Shown: positions 34,382 through 42,426 of the stretch, piece after piece
Numbering within the stretch: position 1 is the first letter of the stretch
Layout of the letters: each line of letters opens with the position of its first letter
NCBI GenBank assembly: GCA_963666875.2
Contig: CAXXPU010000017.1
Span: forward strand, 1 to 64,000
Reading direction: 5' to 3'
DNA from: G963662655 sp963666875
GTDB lineage: Bacteria > Cloacimonadota > Cloacimonadia > Cloacimonadales > JAIOQZ01
Length of the DNA: 64,000 bases
Program-made: the position numbers and the translations under genes
The notes under the pieces: generated by a model
Seen by the model: the letters and a program-made list of their open reading frames with translations, nothing else
The model's database searches: none
Told to the model about the DNA's origin: nothing

Positions 34382-34406
34382 AGGGATTGAGGGTGTTGGG
34401 GAGGAT

Positions 34407-35303
34407 CTATGCTTTGTCCTGAAGCTTTTGCTTCAGTTCTTTTATTTCCTGCTTCATCTTGCGGATTTCTTCACGCAGGTCTTCTTTATCGAAGTCGATC
34501 GAATCGGGAATCGTCTCGTCGATCCATTCCTGCAGCGGTGTGAGGTCGATCAATTTGACGTTCTCAGAGTCGGGACCGTACATGAGGACGTTGTTGGCGG
34601 AGTCGTAACCGAAGTAGTATCCGAAGTCGATTGTCTGCGGCACGACCGCCACTTCCGCTTCGATCTGCTTTCTGTTGCGGCTCAGTTTCAGCCGTACGGT
34701 ATCGCCTTTGTCTTTCCTTCTCAGGATGTTCCTCAAGTCCTTGCCGGAATGGATTTTCTTGCCATTTGCCGCCAGGATGACGTCTCCCGCTTTGATGCCG
34801 GCTTTGTCGGAAGCGCCACCGTCGGTAACCTCGGTCACCAGCAGCCCGTATTTCACGCCGAAGTAAGTCATGAGTTGCGGAGTGAGTTCCTGAACGTCGA
34901 GTTCGAGCCACTTGCTCCAGTTGAGGAAGAATTCCGGGTTGTAGGAGATCACTTCGCTGCGGTTGCCAAGCTGGGCCTTGAGAATCTTCTTCTCGTTTTG
35001 GTCGAGGACGGTGATTTTCAGCCGGTCGCCCGGGTGATGCCGGTCGATAATTTCTTTCATGCGTTCTTCGGTCTTGACCGGCTCCCGATCGATGTCGAGT
35101 ACGATCATGCCTTCGGAGAGACCTGCTTCCTCCGCGGGAGATTCGGGAACGACACTGACAACCTGCACGCCATGGTCGATGCCGGACGCCTTAAGCTGTT
35201 CGGCAGAAAGGTTTTCGAGATAGACGCCGATGTAAGCCTTCTCCGCGGCATCGATCATGACGATGGTCAAAAGTAAAACGAATAACAATAAGGTCTGTCT
35301 CAT
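34407..35303 (-). CDS. Exported two-PDZ-domain protein
   Basis: 298 residues. Signal peptide about 1-19. First PDZ about 20-110 (YIGVYLENL, SPAEEAGLSEGMIVLDI), second about 140-220 (GLLVTEVTDGGASDKAGIKAGDVIL). The C-terminus is a coiled coil (LREEIRKMKQEIKELKQKLQ). The PDZ layout resembles HtrA/DegP, but there is no protease domain, so it may bind the C-termini of unfolded or target proteins in the periplasm. Third gene of the sigma - membrane partner - PDZ operon, 12 bp after the previous stop and before a terminator; this suggests an envelope-stress role (inference). Confidence 0.87.
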   Translation of the reverse strand: MRQTLLLFVLLLTIVMIDAAEKAYIGVYLENLSAEQLKASGIDHGVQVVSVVPESPAEEAGLSEGMIVLDIDREPVKTEERMKEIIDRHHPGDRLKITVLDQNEKKILKAQLGNRSEVISYNPEFFLNWSKWLELDVQELTPQLMTYFGVKYGLLVTEVTDGGASDKAGIKAGDVILAANGKKIHSGKDLRNILRRKDKGDTVRLKLSRNRKQIEAEVAVVPQTIDFGYYFGYDSANNVLMYGPDSENVKLIDLTPLQEWIDETIPDSIDFDKEDLREEIRKMKQEIKELKQKLQDKA

Positions 35304-35315
35304 TCACTCCTCGGA

Positions 35316-35807
35316 TTAGTACATCTTCGGAAGCTTCTTGACTTCGCTGATGTAATACACGTTACCTTTCTTTTCGTCCGTTCCGCGACGGATGATGTAC
35401 GATTTCCCTTCCACCAGGTGAGGGAATCCAGCCATTTCACCCTGAGTGCTGTCGCCAACGACCGATACGTTACCGATACGCTGGTTCGCCAGGTAGATAT
35501 CCTCGTCGGTGAGGAACGGTTCCGGCGTATCGATAGCGGATTCAATCGATTCGACGGTGGCAACCTCGACAGGCTGCTCTTTTTCGCCCACCAGCACGTA
35601 GTGCAGACTGTGCGCGATGTCCGGTCTCGCCACGAAGCCCATGATCAGAAGGAACATGACGCTCGCGAACGCCGTTGCGAATGCGGGATACCACGATCGC
35701 TTGCGCTCGAAGAATTCCTTCTTCAGTTCGTATTTCAGTCTGACTGAAAAGGGTCCCGGCGGTGTGTCCGGTACATGCACGTTTTCAAGATACTTTTTGA
35801 TAGACAT
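35316..35807 (-). CDS. Membrane protein, probable anti-sigma partner
   Basis: 163 residues with one membrane segment at about 43-60 (FATAFASVMFLLIMGFVA), a short cytoplasmic N-terminus (about 40 residues) and an exported C-terminal domain. The gene overlaps the ECF sigma gene by 23 bp and follows it, the usual place of an anti-sigma factor, and the topology fits. The N-terminal part lacks the zinc-binding HxxxCxxC of ZAS anti-sigma factors, so the assignment rests on position and topology. Confidence 0.7.
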   Translation of the reverse strand: MSIKKYLENVHVPDTPPGPFSVRLKYELKKEFFERKRSWYPAFATAFASVMFLLIMGFVARPDIAHSLHYVLVGEKEQPVEVATVESIESAIDTPEPFLTDEDIYLANQRIGNVSVVGDSTQGEMAGFPHLVEGKSYIIRRGTDEKKGNVYYISEVKKLPKMY

Positions 35808-36333
35808 CTTCCAATACCTCCTCCGGTATCAGTTTTTCCAGTTTTCTTAGCGCCCGGTGAAGATTCACCCGGAGCGTATTTTCTTTTTTACCGACAATTT
35901 CGGCGATTTCCGAGAAGCTTCGTTTTTCGAAGAATCGGAAGTAGATCAGATCCTGATCCTTCTGCGGAAGCTGCTTGATGTACTGGTGGACGAACTCGTA
36001 GGAGAAATATTCCTCTTCTTCCTTGAAGACGTCCACTTCGTCGAATACTTGCTGTTCGATCTTCCACTGCCGCTTCTCTTTCCGGAAGTAGTTGCTGATT
36101 TCGCTTATCGCGATCCGGTAGAGCCAGGCGGAGAACGGAATCGAGCGCCAGCGGAACATGTGCAGCTTGCTCATCGCCTTGTAAAACACGTTCGACACGA
36201 TTTCCTCGGCAATGTCGCGGTTGCTGACCCGTACGATCACAAACCGGAATATCGCCGGAAAATACTCCTCATATAGCTTGTCAAAGTACCTGATGTCCGT
36301 TTTGGCCTTCAGGATTTGATCCTTGTCCATCAT
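35785..36333 (-). CDS. ECF-type RNA polymerase sigma factor
   Basis: About 182 residues. I start at 36333, where AGAGGTG precedes two adjacent ATGs (36333 and 36330; either may serve); longer frames to 36438 have no support. Region 2 (FDKLYEEYFPAIFRFVIVRV, AEEIVSNVFYKAM, PFSAWLYRIA) and region 4 (KQLPQKDQDLIYFRFFEKRSFSE split over the HTH, then VNLHRALRKLEKL) are clear. It directs polymerase to a small regulon, likely including its own operon with the membrane partner and PDZ protein. Signal unknown. Confidence 0.92.
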   Translation of the reverse strand: MMDKDQILKAKTDIRYFDKLYEEYFPAIFRFVIVRVSNRDIAEEIVSNVFYKAMSKLHMFRWRSIPFSAWLYRIAISEISNYFRKEKRQWKIEQQVFDEVDVFKEEEEYFSYEFVHQYIKQLPQKDQDLIYFRFFEKRSFSEIAEIVGKKENTLRVNLHRALRKLEKLIPEEVLEDVYQKVS

Positions 36334-36508
36334 AATCACCTCTCGTAAATCATAACGCGATCCCTGCACACAGGTTTCACAAAAAAATTCACTTGATCTG
36401 GAAAAAGCGTCCAGAAGATTCAACATACCGTTACGCAAGCAATTCGCTTTCCGAAAATTCTCTGGACGGCAATATCGGTTCGATCATTTTCGGGATCGGG
36501 AGGACTGA

Positions 36509-37036
36509 ATGAAACGGATCGTCGTCGTGGGCACGAGCTGCTCGGGCAAGACAACATTCGCCGCAAAGCTGGCGGCGCGTCTCGGCATCAAACACGTGGA
36601 GCTGGACTCGATCTACTGGATGAAGGACTGGCGGGAGAGACCGATCGACGATTTCAAAAGGCTCGTACAGCAGGAAGCCGAGCGCGATACGTGGGTCATC
36701 GAAGGCAACTACCGCAAGGTGCGCGATATCCTCTGGAACCGTGCCGATACGCTCATCTGGCTGAATTACCCGTTTCATCTGGTTTTCTATCGCGCGTTGA
36801 AACGGACGCTTCGAAGGATTATCTTGAAGGAAGAAGTCTGCGGCGGGAACCGGGAGACCTTCGTCGTCTCCTTCCTCAGCTCCGATTCGATTCTCGCCTG
36901 GGTGCTGAAGACCCACTGGAAACGTAAGAAGGAATATTCCATGCTAATGAAGTCGAACGACTATCCCAACATGAGGAAGATCAAGATCGGGTCGCCGGGG
37001 GAGGCTGTGTCGATGCTAAGAGATTGTCGAGTATAA
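36509..37036 (+). CDS. P-loop kinase-like protein (topology modulation family)
   Basis: 175 residues. P-loop GTSCSGKTTFA at 8-18, then LDSIYW and WVIEGNYRKV, RADTLIWLNYPF: the adenylate-kinase-like family often named DNA topology modulation protein FlaR, whose substrate is really unknown. GGGAGG precedes the ATG. Divergent from the sigma operon; it faces the HNH gene tail to tail with 23 bp between the stops. Confidence 0.85.
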   Translation: MKRIVVVGTSCSGKTTFAAKLAARLGIKHVELDSIYWMKDWRERPIDDFKRLVQQEAERDTWVIEGNYRKVRDILWNRADTLIWLNYPFHLVFYRALKRTLRRIILKEEVCGGNRETFVVSFLSSDSILAWVLKTHWKRKKEYSMLMKSNDYPNMRKIKIGSPGEAVSMLRDCRV

Positions 37037-37059
37037 TTTTAGGGCAAGATTTAGCTAAT

Positions 37060-37914
37060 TCAACCCTTTTTCTTTAGATAGCGTATATGGTTATATAGTT
37101 TTTCAAGATTTTTCTGCGTAAGTTCTTTTAGGGAGTTTATGGGTTTCTTCAACTTATATTTATCTGTAGCAAGAGTATATACTTCTGGCTTGGAAAGTCC
37201 CAGCTCCTTTGCCATTGCCCATATCGGTATTTCAAAGGATCGACGCCATGCTTCTGGGTCTTTTCGTCGGATTCTCGGTCTTAACATATTTATTTTAGTC
37301 TCAAGCCACTGAATAGCCTTTTCACTATCTCTGATATCGATCTCTTTGTATGTTGTAACACAAAATTCTTCTTTTAACTGGCTCCAGATTTTAGCTGAGG
37401 ATTTTTTGGGATCATCACCGGCCATAATGCAGGTTTCTGTATATTTTTTTACTAGATTGGTAATTCTTCTTGCTGTAGCATTACTAATATGTTTACCGCC
37501 AGGATCTGTTTTCACGGTAACCTTTTTAACGACTTTCTCAGTTCTGATATTGATGTCTCTGCCGGCAACAGCATTGTTGTTTCCTGTTACTGTTTGGGTT
37601 ACTGATTGATCATTGCTGTTCTCTTTACGGTTTGGTCCATTTTTTTCAATGATTTCGTACCATTCATCTCGGCGTTGTTTCAATTCTTCAGGTGAATACT
37701 TTCTTCCAATAGGGTGCTTCGGGTTGTAGGATCCAACAATTCCATGGCATTTTAAACAAAGAGGTATGCAATTCTCGTAACTATTATCCCCGCCAGAGCT
37801 TGTAGGTGTAATGTGGTGGGTATGTATATTGGTACCACAGTCTTCGTGGCACAAACAACAATGCCTGGCGCAAGCAACTAAGGCTTTATCTGAAACTTTT
37901 TTTGGAAAACTCAT
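37060..37914 (-). CDS. HNH endonuclease with ORF6C-like C-terminus
   Basis: 284 residues from ATG 37914 (an ATG at 37920, two codons longer, is possible). HNH zinc/nuclease region at the N-terminus: CCLCHEDCG, HTHHITP, GGDNSYENCIPLCLKCHG. A linker holds GNNNAVAGRDINI, a word found in phage and defence proteins. From about 150 on, ARRITNLVKKYTE... YKEIDIRDSEKAIQWLE resembles the ORF6C domain of phage antirepressors. The gene is visibly richer in A and T than its neighbours, which suggests horizontal transfer. No ribosome site is seen; the promoter placement suggests a leaderless transcript. Function: DNA cleavage in phage or defence context is likely but unproven. Confidence 0.85.
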   Translation of the reverse strand: MSFPKKVSDKALVACARHCCLCHEDCGTNIHTHHITPTSSGGDNSYENCIPLCLKCHGIVGSYNPKHPIGRKYSPEELKQRRDEWYEIIEKNGPNRKENSNDQSVTQTVTGNNNAVAGRDINIRTEKVVKKVTVKTDPGGKHISNATARRITNLVKKYTETCIMAGDDPKKSSAKIWSQLKEEFCVTTYKEIDIRDSEKAIQWLETKINMLRPRIRRKDPEAWRRSFEIPIWAMAKELGLSKPEVYTLATDKYKLKKPINSLKELTQKNLEKLYNHIRYLKKKG

Positions 37915-37920
37915 GAACAT

Positions 37921-37949
37921 GAATATTGCTGCGCAATAAATAATGTCAA
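37921..37949 (-). promoter_or_regulatory. Promoter of the HNH gene with inverted repeat; leaderless start
   Basis: On the minus strand TTGACA (37949-37944), 17 bp, ATATTC (37926-37921). The inverted repeat TATTGC-TGC-GCAATA (37924-37938) overlaps the -10 box and could be an operator. With normal spacing +1 falls on 37914, the A of an in-frame ATG. Confidence 0.6.
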
Positions 37950-38037
37950 GTAAAATCTGAGTGCGTGTGCATTTTGGTGCAAGTATAATTCTTGACTTTT
38001 ATATTTGTGTCCCAATCAATGCCAGCGAGGTAAAGGT

Positions 38038-38610
38038 ATGGATGAATCTTTCATCATGGATCTCACGCCCAACAGCATTAAGGGCTACGGCGTCTGCGGC
38101 TACAAGGACGTGAAGCGCGTTGTCCTCAGAGATATCCTTCCGCAAGACACCCCCGACTATCGACGCTGGTTCACCATTGAAACCGAGTGGATGAGATGGG
38201 ACGCGCCGTGGGAAAAGGTTGATGATGAGAAATTCATCGGCAGGCTGACCAGGATGCTCGACAGGGAACCACCGGCTGTACGGAGGCGATTCGAGATCGA
38301 TTGCGACGGCAAGCACATCGGTTGGGTATCGTCCTACTTCATCAATGGAGATAAAGATCGACTGGCGATCGGGATCAATATACCGGAAAAAGACTGCTGG
38401 GGCGGTGGACTCGGCAGGCAAGCGCTGGAGCAATTCATCCGCTATCTGATGGGAAATGGTTTCTCGACGCTATACTGCCAGACCTGGTCCGGAAACGTCC
38501 GTATGGTGCGGTTGGCAAACTCGTTGGGTTTCAAGATTATTGACAGTTCACAAACTGTCCGTATAGATGGTGCGGAATATCAACGGCTGGTTTTCCAGCG
38601 AAAGGAATGA
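38038..38610 (+). CDS. RimJ/RimL-type GNAT acetyltransferase
   Basis: 190 residues from ATG 38038 (GCGAGG before it). RVVLRDILPQDTPDYRRWF at the N-terminus and CWGGGLGRQALEQFIRYL for acetyl-CoA binding, then NVRMVRLANSLGF. Acetylates an unknown amine with acetyl-CoA. Overlaps the next acetyltransferase gene by 4 bases, so both are made together. Confidence 0.88.
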   Translation: MDESFIMDLTPNSIKGYGVCGYKDVKRVVLRDILPQDTPDYRRWFTIETEWMRWDAPWEKVDDEKFIGRLTRMLDREPPAVRRRFEIDCDGKHIGWVSSYFINGDKDRLAIGINIPEKDCWGGGLGRQALEQFIRYLMGNGFSTLYCQTWSGNVRMVRLANSLGFKIIDSSQTVRIDGAEYQRLVFQRKE

Positions 38611-39119
38611 ACATGGACATCACAATCAGAAAAGAGACTCGAGCAGACTTTGAAGCGATCGCAGAGGTTACCACCAGGGCGTTTAAAAACGTTCCCGTCA
38701 GCAGACTGACAGAGCCTTACATCATTCGGGATTTGCGCAAGGCGGGTGCGATGAGCCTCTCGCTGGTGGCGGAGGTTGAAGAGAGAGTCATCGGTCATAT
38801 CGCCTTTTCGCCGATCGAAATCACCGACGGAACGAAAGACTGGTACGGACTGGGTCCGGTCTCGGTGCTGCCGGAATTGCAAAATCAGGGCATCGGCAAG
38901 GCGCTGATACACATCGGGATCGCCATGTTGAAGGAGAAAGGCGCGAAAGGAATCGCGCTGGTCGGCGACCCGGACTACTACACGAAATTTGGATTCAAGA
39001 ACCATCCTCAACTGATCCACGAGGGCATCCCACAGGAGTATTTCATGGTGATGCCGCTTTCCGACGAGATTCCGCAAGGCACGGTGAAATTTCACGAGGC
39101 GTTCCTGGCGGAGGAGTAG
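38607..39119 (+). CDS. YhbS-type GNAT acetyltransferase
   Basis: 170 residues. IRKETRADFEAIAEVTTRAF, then GLGPVSVLPELQNQGIGKAL (acetyl-CoA loop QNQGIG) and GDPDYYTKFGF, the mark of the YhbS subgroup. Substrate unknown. Coupled to the preceding acetyltransferase by ATGA overlap. Confidence 0.9.
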   Translation: MNMDITIRKETRADFEAIAEVTTRAFKNVPVSRLTEPYIIRDLRKAGAMSLSLVAEVEERVIGHIAFSPIEITDGTKDWYGLGPVSVLPELQNQGIGKALIHIGIAMLKEKGAKGIALVGDPDYYTKFGFKNHPQLIHEGIPQEYFMVMPLSDEIPQGTVKFHEAFLAEE

Positions 39120-39192
39120 TTGCTTGAGATTCAATCAGTCGATGATGCAGGAGGTGCTCGCTAACAGGCTGTGATGCAATGGGATGCTTTTG

Positions 39193-39252
39193 AATGTCGC
39201 AAACAATGTCGCAAATGTGTCGCAAACAATGTCGCAAACATGTCGCAAACAT
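39193..39252. repeat. Tandem repeat of ATGTCGCAAACA units
   Basis: Five units of 11-12 bp in a row (ATGTCGCAAACA with small changes), directly after the stop of the HEPN gene. On the minus strand it reads as repeated TTTGCGACAT. There are no spacers, so it is not a CRISPR array. It might be a slippage-prone repeat or iteron-like binding sites. Confidence 0.85.
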
Positions 39253-39909
39253 TTATTCCGATTTCGTTCCTGAATCTTCTTCGCCTGAAGTAATTGAGCT
39301 AGGCTTTATTTTGGGCAACATTTTATTATACATTATGTCAAGCGTCTGATCCATGTCCTTGAAAGTAGCTTCCAATCCTTGAAGGAAATCATCCGAAAGA
39401 ACTTCTGTTTTGTTACTTCCAGAGTAGTATTTTAAAACGACTCCTTGGGTAGCATCGTATGATAATTCTCCATGAGCAAAGGCGTTGCGATATCTGATTA
39501 TTTGAGCGAGTCCCTTCTCAATTCTTGAGAACTCAGATCCATGGACCTGGATAAAATCTTTAATAATTTTCAGAACGATTTCCTTTTTGAAGTGCATCGA
39601 AAATTTATCAGTTTCAAGAATCTCATGGATGAAGAAGAATCTCTGACTTGAAACTTGATGCGTATTGGGGAACAAGTAGGAGGAGATAATTACGCTTAAC
39701 CGCTTTTCAATTCGGAGGCTTGAATTTATTACTTCTGTGCCATTCTTTCTGGCTATTGACAGGTCTTTGCTCTGTTCATCTCCACCCATTTGAGGTAACC
39801 TATATCCTTTATTACCACCTGGCATTGTTACAAGAGGAAGATTCCGGATATCATCAAGGCAGAATCCAGTTGTGAAGACGTTGTACTTAGGAAGTTTGAT
39901 TTCATGCAT
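39253..39909 (-). CDS. HEPN-domain protein, probable RNase-like
   Basis: 218 residues from ATG 39909 behind GGAGG. I do not recognise the family by name, but RNAFAH (R141 to H146) fits the R-x4-H active-site motif of HEPN ribonucleases and lies in a helical segment (GLAQIIRYRNAFAHGELSY). The remainder is helical with a variable C-terminus. The gene is AT-rich compared with the surroundings. Its start overlaps the stop of a RhuM remnant. HEPN proteins often act as toxins or in antiviral abortive infection; here that is inference from motif and setting. Confidence 0.7.
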   Translation of the reverse strand: MHEIKLPKYNVFTTGFCLDDIRNLPLVTMPGGNKGYRLPQMGGDEQSKDLSIARKNGTEVINSSLRIEKRLSVIISSYLFPNTHQVSSQRFFFIHEILETDKFSMHFKKEIVLKIIKDFIQVHGSEFSRIEKGLAQIIRYRNAFAHGELSYDATQGVVLKYYSGSNKTEVLSDDFLQGLEATFKDMDQTLDIMYNKMLPKIKPSSITSGEEDSGTKSE

Positions 39910-40108
39910 AGTATCCTCCATTATACGTCGCCCTTATGGAATTGACGCGATAACCGACCGATATGATAGCGTCGAACAGCTTTGCCATCAGTTTCTGAGA
40001 GAGCCAGATCGTCTCGTCCATGTAACGGGTTTCGATGCTCTGCTGCCCGGTCTGTCCAGTGAAAATCAGAAATTCGATCGTGCTGTTTCGTATGAGCTGC
40101 CTGCGCAC
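39902..40108 (-). pseudogene. Remnant of a RhuM family gene
   Basis: A 68-codon frame from GTG 40108 (GGGAGG before it). It begins like RhuM proteins (STIEFLIFT, ETRYMDETIWLSQKLMAKLF), then jumps straight to the later RhuM block AIISVGYRVNS and ends in unrelated residues. The middle and most of the C-terminus are deleted, so the protein cannot be functional as RhuM. Its stop overlaps the HEPN start by a few bases, so it may still serve as a leader for translation of that gene. Confidence 0.7.
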
Positions 40109-40162
40109 AGTACCTCCCAGTCAGGATTTATGATTCGCAATCTATCGATACGCGGCTTTTCG

Positions 40163-40987
40163 TCAATCAGAAAACTTCCTCGCGATCAACTGCGTCTTGA
40201 GTGTCTCTTCGAAGCCGAACCTTCTGTACAGCCTGGCAGCGTTTGGCGTATGGCTGAAAACGTTGAGCTGGAGGTTTCTACCCGGATGCGTGTTGATGAA
40301 CCGCTTCAGCAGGCCGGTGGCGATGCCTCTTCTCTGGTATTCGGGCAGCGTACCGATGTTGTAGAGATAGACGTAGTTGTTCTCGTCGAGTGAAAGCAGG
40401 CATCCGGCGAGGGTGTCGCCATCGTAGCAATTGATGCAGGAGGGGTTGCTCTCGCTGGACAGGAAATGGGGGATCAGGTAATCCCAGGTTGGTTCCATGT
40501 ATTCCGGGTCGTCGGGATAGATATCCAGATGGAACTTGAGTAGCGCATCCTCGTCGGGCATGATCCGGTTCCAGGTGAAATCGTCCGGCTCGATGACGAG
40601 TTCTTGATCCGGCGCCGTCATCTCGAATCGTGACGAGCTGTTTTCAATGTCGAAGAACTCAGCGAACAGGAACAGTTGATGCCTGGTTGGCGAATCGAAC
40701 CGGTACATGACCGTAATCCATTTGTACTCGATCTCTTGCAGGAGACCGCACAGATGGGACACGATTTCACCGACTTCGCTTCGTTGGAGTTCCCGCAGGA
40801 AGTAGAGCAGGAAGTAGATCTTGGAGCCTCTCTGCGGCAGCATGAAGAATCCCGCGTCGCCGGTCAGGTAAAAGTCCGGTTTTCGGTCTCGCTTTGCGAA
40901 TGTGGATACGAGATGCTCGCGTATTGTTTCGGGTATCGCCAGAAAGCTGTCGGAAAGTTGGTCAAAAGAGATTCGATGAATGTTCAT
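40163..40987 (-). CDS. GNAT acetyltransferase, two-domain
   Basis: 274 residues from ATG 40987, after tRNA-His. The N-terminal about 130 residues are an accessory domain; the C-terminal GNAT domain has YLYNIGTLPEYQRRGIATGL and NVFSHTPNAARLYRRFGF. Frames extended to 41086 would read through the tRNA and are not real. It might share the tRNA-His transcript, as only 20 bp lie between. Substrate unknown. Confidence 0.85.
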   Translation of the reverse strand: MNIHRISFDQLSDSFLAIPETIREHLVSTFAKRDRKPDFYLTGDAGFFMLPQRGSKIYFLLYFLRELQRSEVGEIVSHLCGLLQEIEYKWITVMYRFDSPTRHQLFLFAEFFDIENSSSRFEMTAPDQELVIEPDDFTWNRIMPDEDALLKFHLDIYPDDPEYMEPTWDYLIPHFLSSESNPSCINCYDGDTLAGCLLSLDENNYVYLYNIGTLPEYQRRGIATGLLKRFINTHPGRNLQLNVFSHTPNAARLYRRFGFEETLKTQLIARKFSD

Positions 40988-41007
40988 ACGGTTGCCCTGA
41001 AGAAAAA

Positions 41008-41084
41008 TGGGGTGGCTGATGGGATTTGAACCCACGACACCAGGAGCCACAATCCTGTGCTCTGCCAACTGAACTACAGCCACC
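41008..41084 (-). tRNA. tRNA-His (GTG)
   Basis: Acceptor GTGGCTG (41083-41077) pairs with CAGCCAC; anticodon loop TTGTGGC gives GTG; discriminator C and encoded CCA (41010-41008). 41084 supplies the extra G at -1 typical of tRNA-His. A -35-like TTGACA lies at 41132-41127 on the same strand; its -10 is weak. Confidence 0.95.
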
Positions 41085-41168
41085 ATGATCCAATTCGTGA
41101 AACCACTAATTCGATCGGGGTTTGGGTGTCAATGAATTTTCGATGAAATCCGAAAATCCACGTGTAAT

Positions 41169-42419
41169 CTATTGCTGCATCAACTCGTCAATGAAAACGA
41201 GTGGGCAGCCGAGTTTCTTTTCCAGCTCTTCGGAGGAGTATCCGTCGAGTGTGAATCCGTCCGTGTTGAGGATGCTGGATGGGAAAAAGATCGCTTCGTA
41301 TCGGGATCCGTCAACCTGTGCAACGATATCGGAACCGGTCAGCAATCCCGCCACGGTCACGCTCTCACCCAGAAAACGGTTCTTCACCGCGATCGCCTCG
41401 GCAGAAATCCCGGCGTTGGTGATCTCCTTCGCGATCGACCGGATCAATGGAAACGCCAGTTCGCCCGTTACCAGCGCAATGTGACGCCATCCTTCCTGCC
41501 GGATATCTTCGATGTACTCGTAACCGAATTCTTTCCAGTTCTCTGTCAGGGTACGGATCATGCCGATACCATTCTCGATCTGCTCGAAGTCGATGTAGTA
41601 TTCCTCGTCCGGGATGTCGAAACCGGCGAGAAGGTAGAGTTCATCCGAGCAGAAGACGCGATTGATGTCCTGCGTGCGGTTGAACATGTCCGCCATCTCG
41701 ATGATCGTTCGGGCCTCGTCATGATTTACGCGCCGAAGTTCGGGCAGATGCTCGCGGAACCGGGTGAGTCCCACCGGCACGATGCCGATGGTGGAAACAT
41801 GGTCGAGCGATAGCAGATCGGTGATCGATTTCTCGAGCGCTTCTCCGTCGTTCCAGCCGGGAACCACCACGATCTGGGTGTGCATCTCGATCTCGTTGAC
41901 GTTCAGGTAGCGCAGTCGCTGCATGATATCGAAGTCGAACCGGTAGCGGAGCATCTTCCTGTGCAGGATCGGGTCGGTGGTGTGAACGGAGATATACATG
42001 GGCGAAAGTCGTAAACGAACGTTACGCTCGATCTGCCGCATGGAGAGGTTGGTGAGTGAGACGAAGTTGCCGAAGACGAAGGAGAAGGCGTAGTCGTCGT
42101 CCTTGACGCTGAGCGAGGGACGCAGGTCCGGGGGCATCTGATCGACGAAGCAGAAGACGCAGTCGTTCACGCATTCGCGGCAGTCGTGCGGCTCCAGCTC
42201 GATGCCCATGTCGCCGTCCGTCATGTAGTCGTAGTGAACGCGCAGTATCTCGCTGTCCCGGTTCAGGTACTCGACGGAGAGGATATCGTCGTCGTCGGCG
42301 TGGAACTGGAAATCGAGGAAATCGCGGATCGGATTGCCGTTGATCTTGAGAATGAAATCTCCCTGCCGGATTCCCGCGGTTTCCGCCCAGTCGGTAGCGG
42401 TGAGTATTTTAACTGCCAT
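41169..42419 (-). CDS. DUF512 radical-SAM protein with PDZ-like N-terminus
   Basis: 416 residues. PDZ-like start (ETAGIRQGDFILKING), then a radical-SAM cluster motif C83-x3-C87-x2-C90 in CVNDCVFCFVDQMP, SPMYISVHTTDP and a C-terminal DUF512 domain (VTGELAFPLI, FLGESVTVAGLLTG). Conserved in many anaerobes; the reaction is unknown. It starts 7 nt after the AI-2E transporter stop, on the same strand. Confidence 0.9.
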   Translation of the reverse strand: MAVKILTATDWAETAGIRQGDFILKINGNPIRDFLDFQFHADDDDILSVEYLNRDSEILRVHYDYMTDGDMGIELEPHDCRECVNDCVFCFVDQMPPDLRPSLSVKDDDYAFSFVFGNFVSLTNLSMRQIERNVRLRLSPMYISVHTTDPILHRKMLRYRFDFDIMQRLRYLNVNEIEMHTQIVVVPGWNDGEALEKSITDLLSLDHVSTIGIVPVGLTRFREHLPELRRVNHDEARTIIEMADMFNRTQDINRVFCSDELYLLAGFDIPDEEYYIDFEQIENGIGMIRTLTENWKEFGYEYIEDIRQEGWRHIALVTGELAFPLIRSIAKEITNAGISAEAIAVKNRFLGESVTVAGLLTGSDIVAQVDGSRYEAIFFPSSILNTDGFTLDGYSSEELEKKLGCPLVFIDELMQQ

Positions 42420-42426
42420 GGTCGTA

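Noticed and set aside
39193..39252. Possible CRISPR array
   Set aside because: Units follow each other without spacers and no cas gene is in the window.
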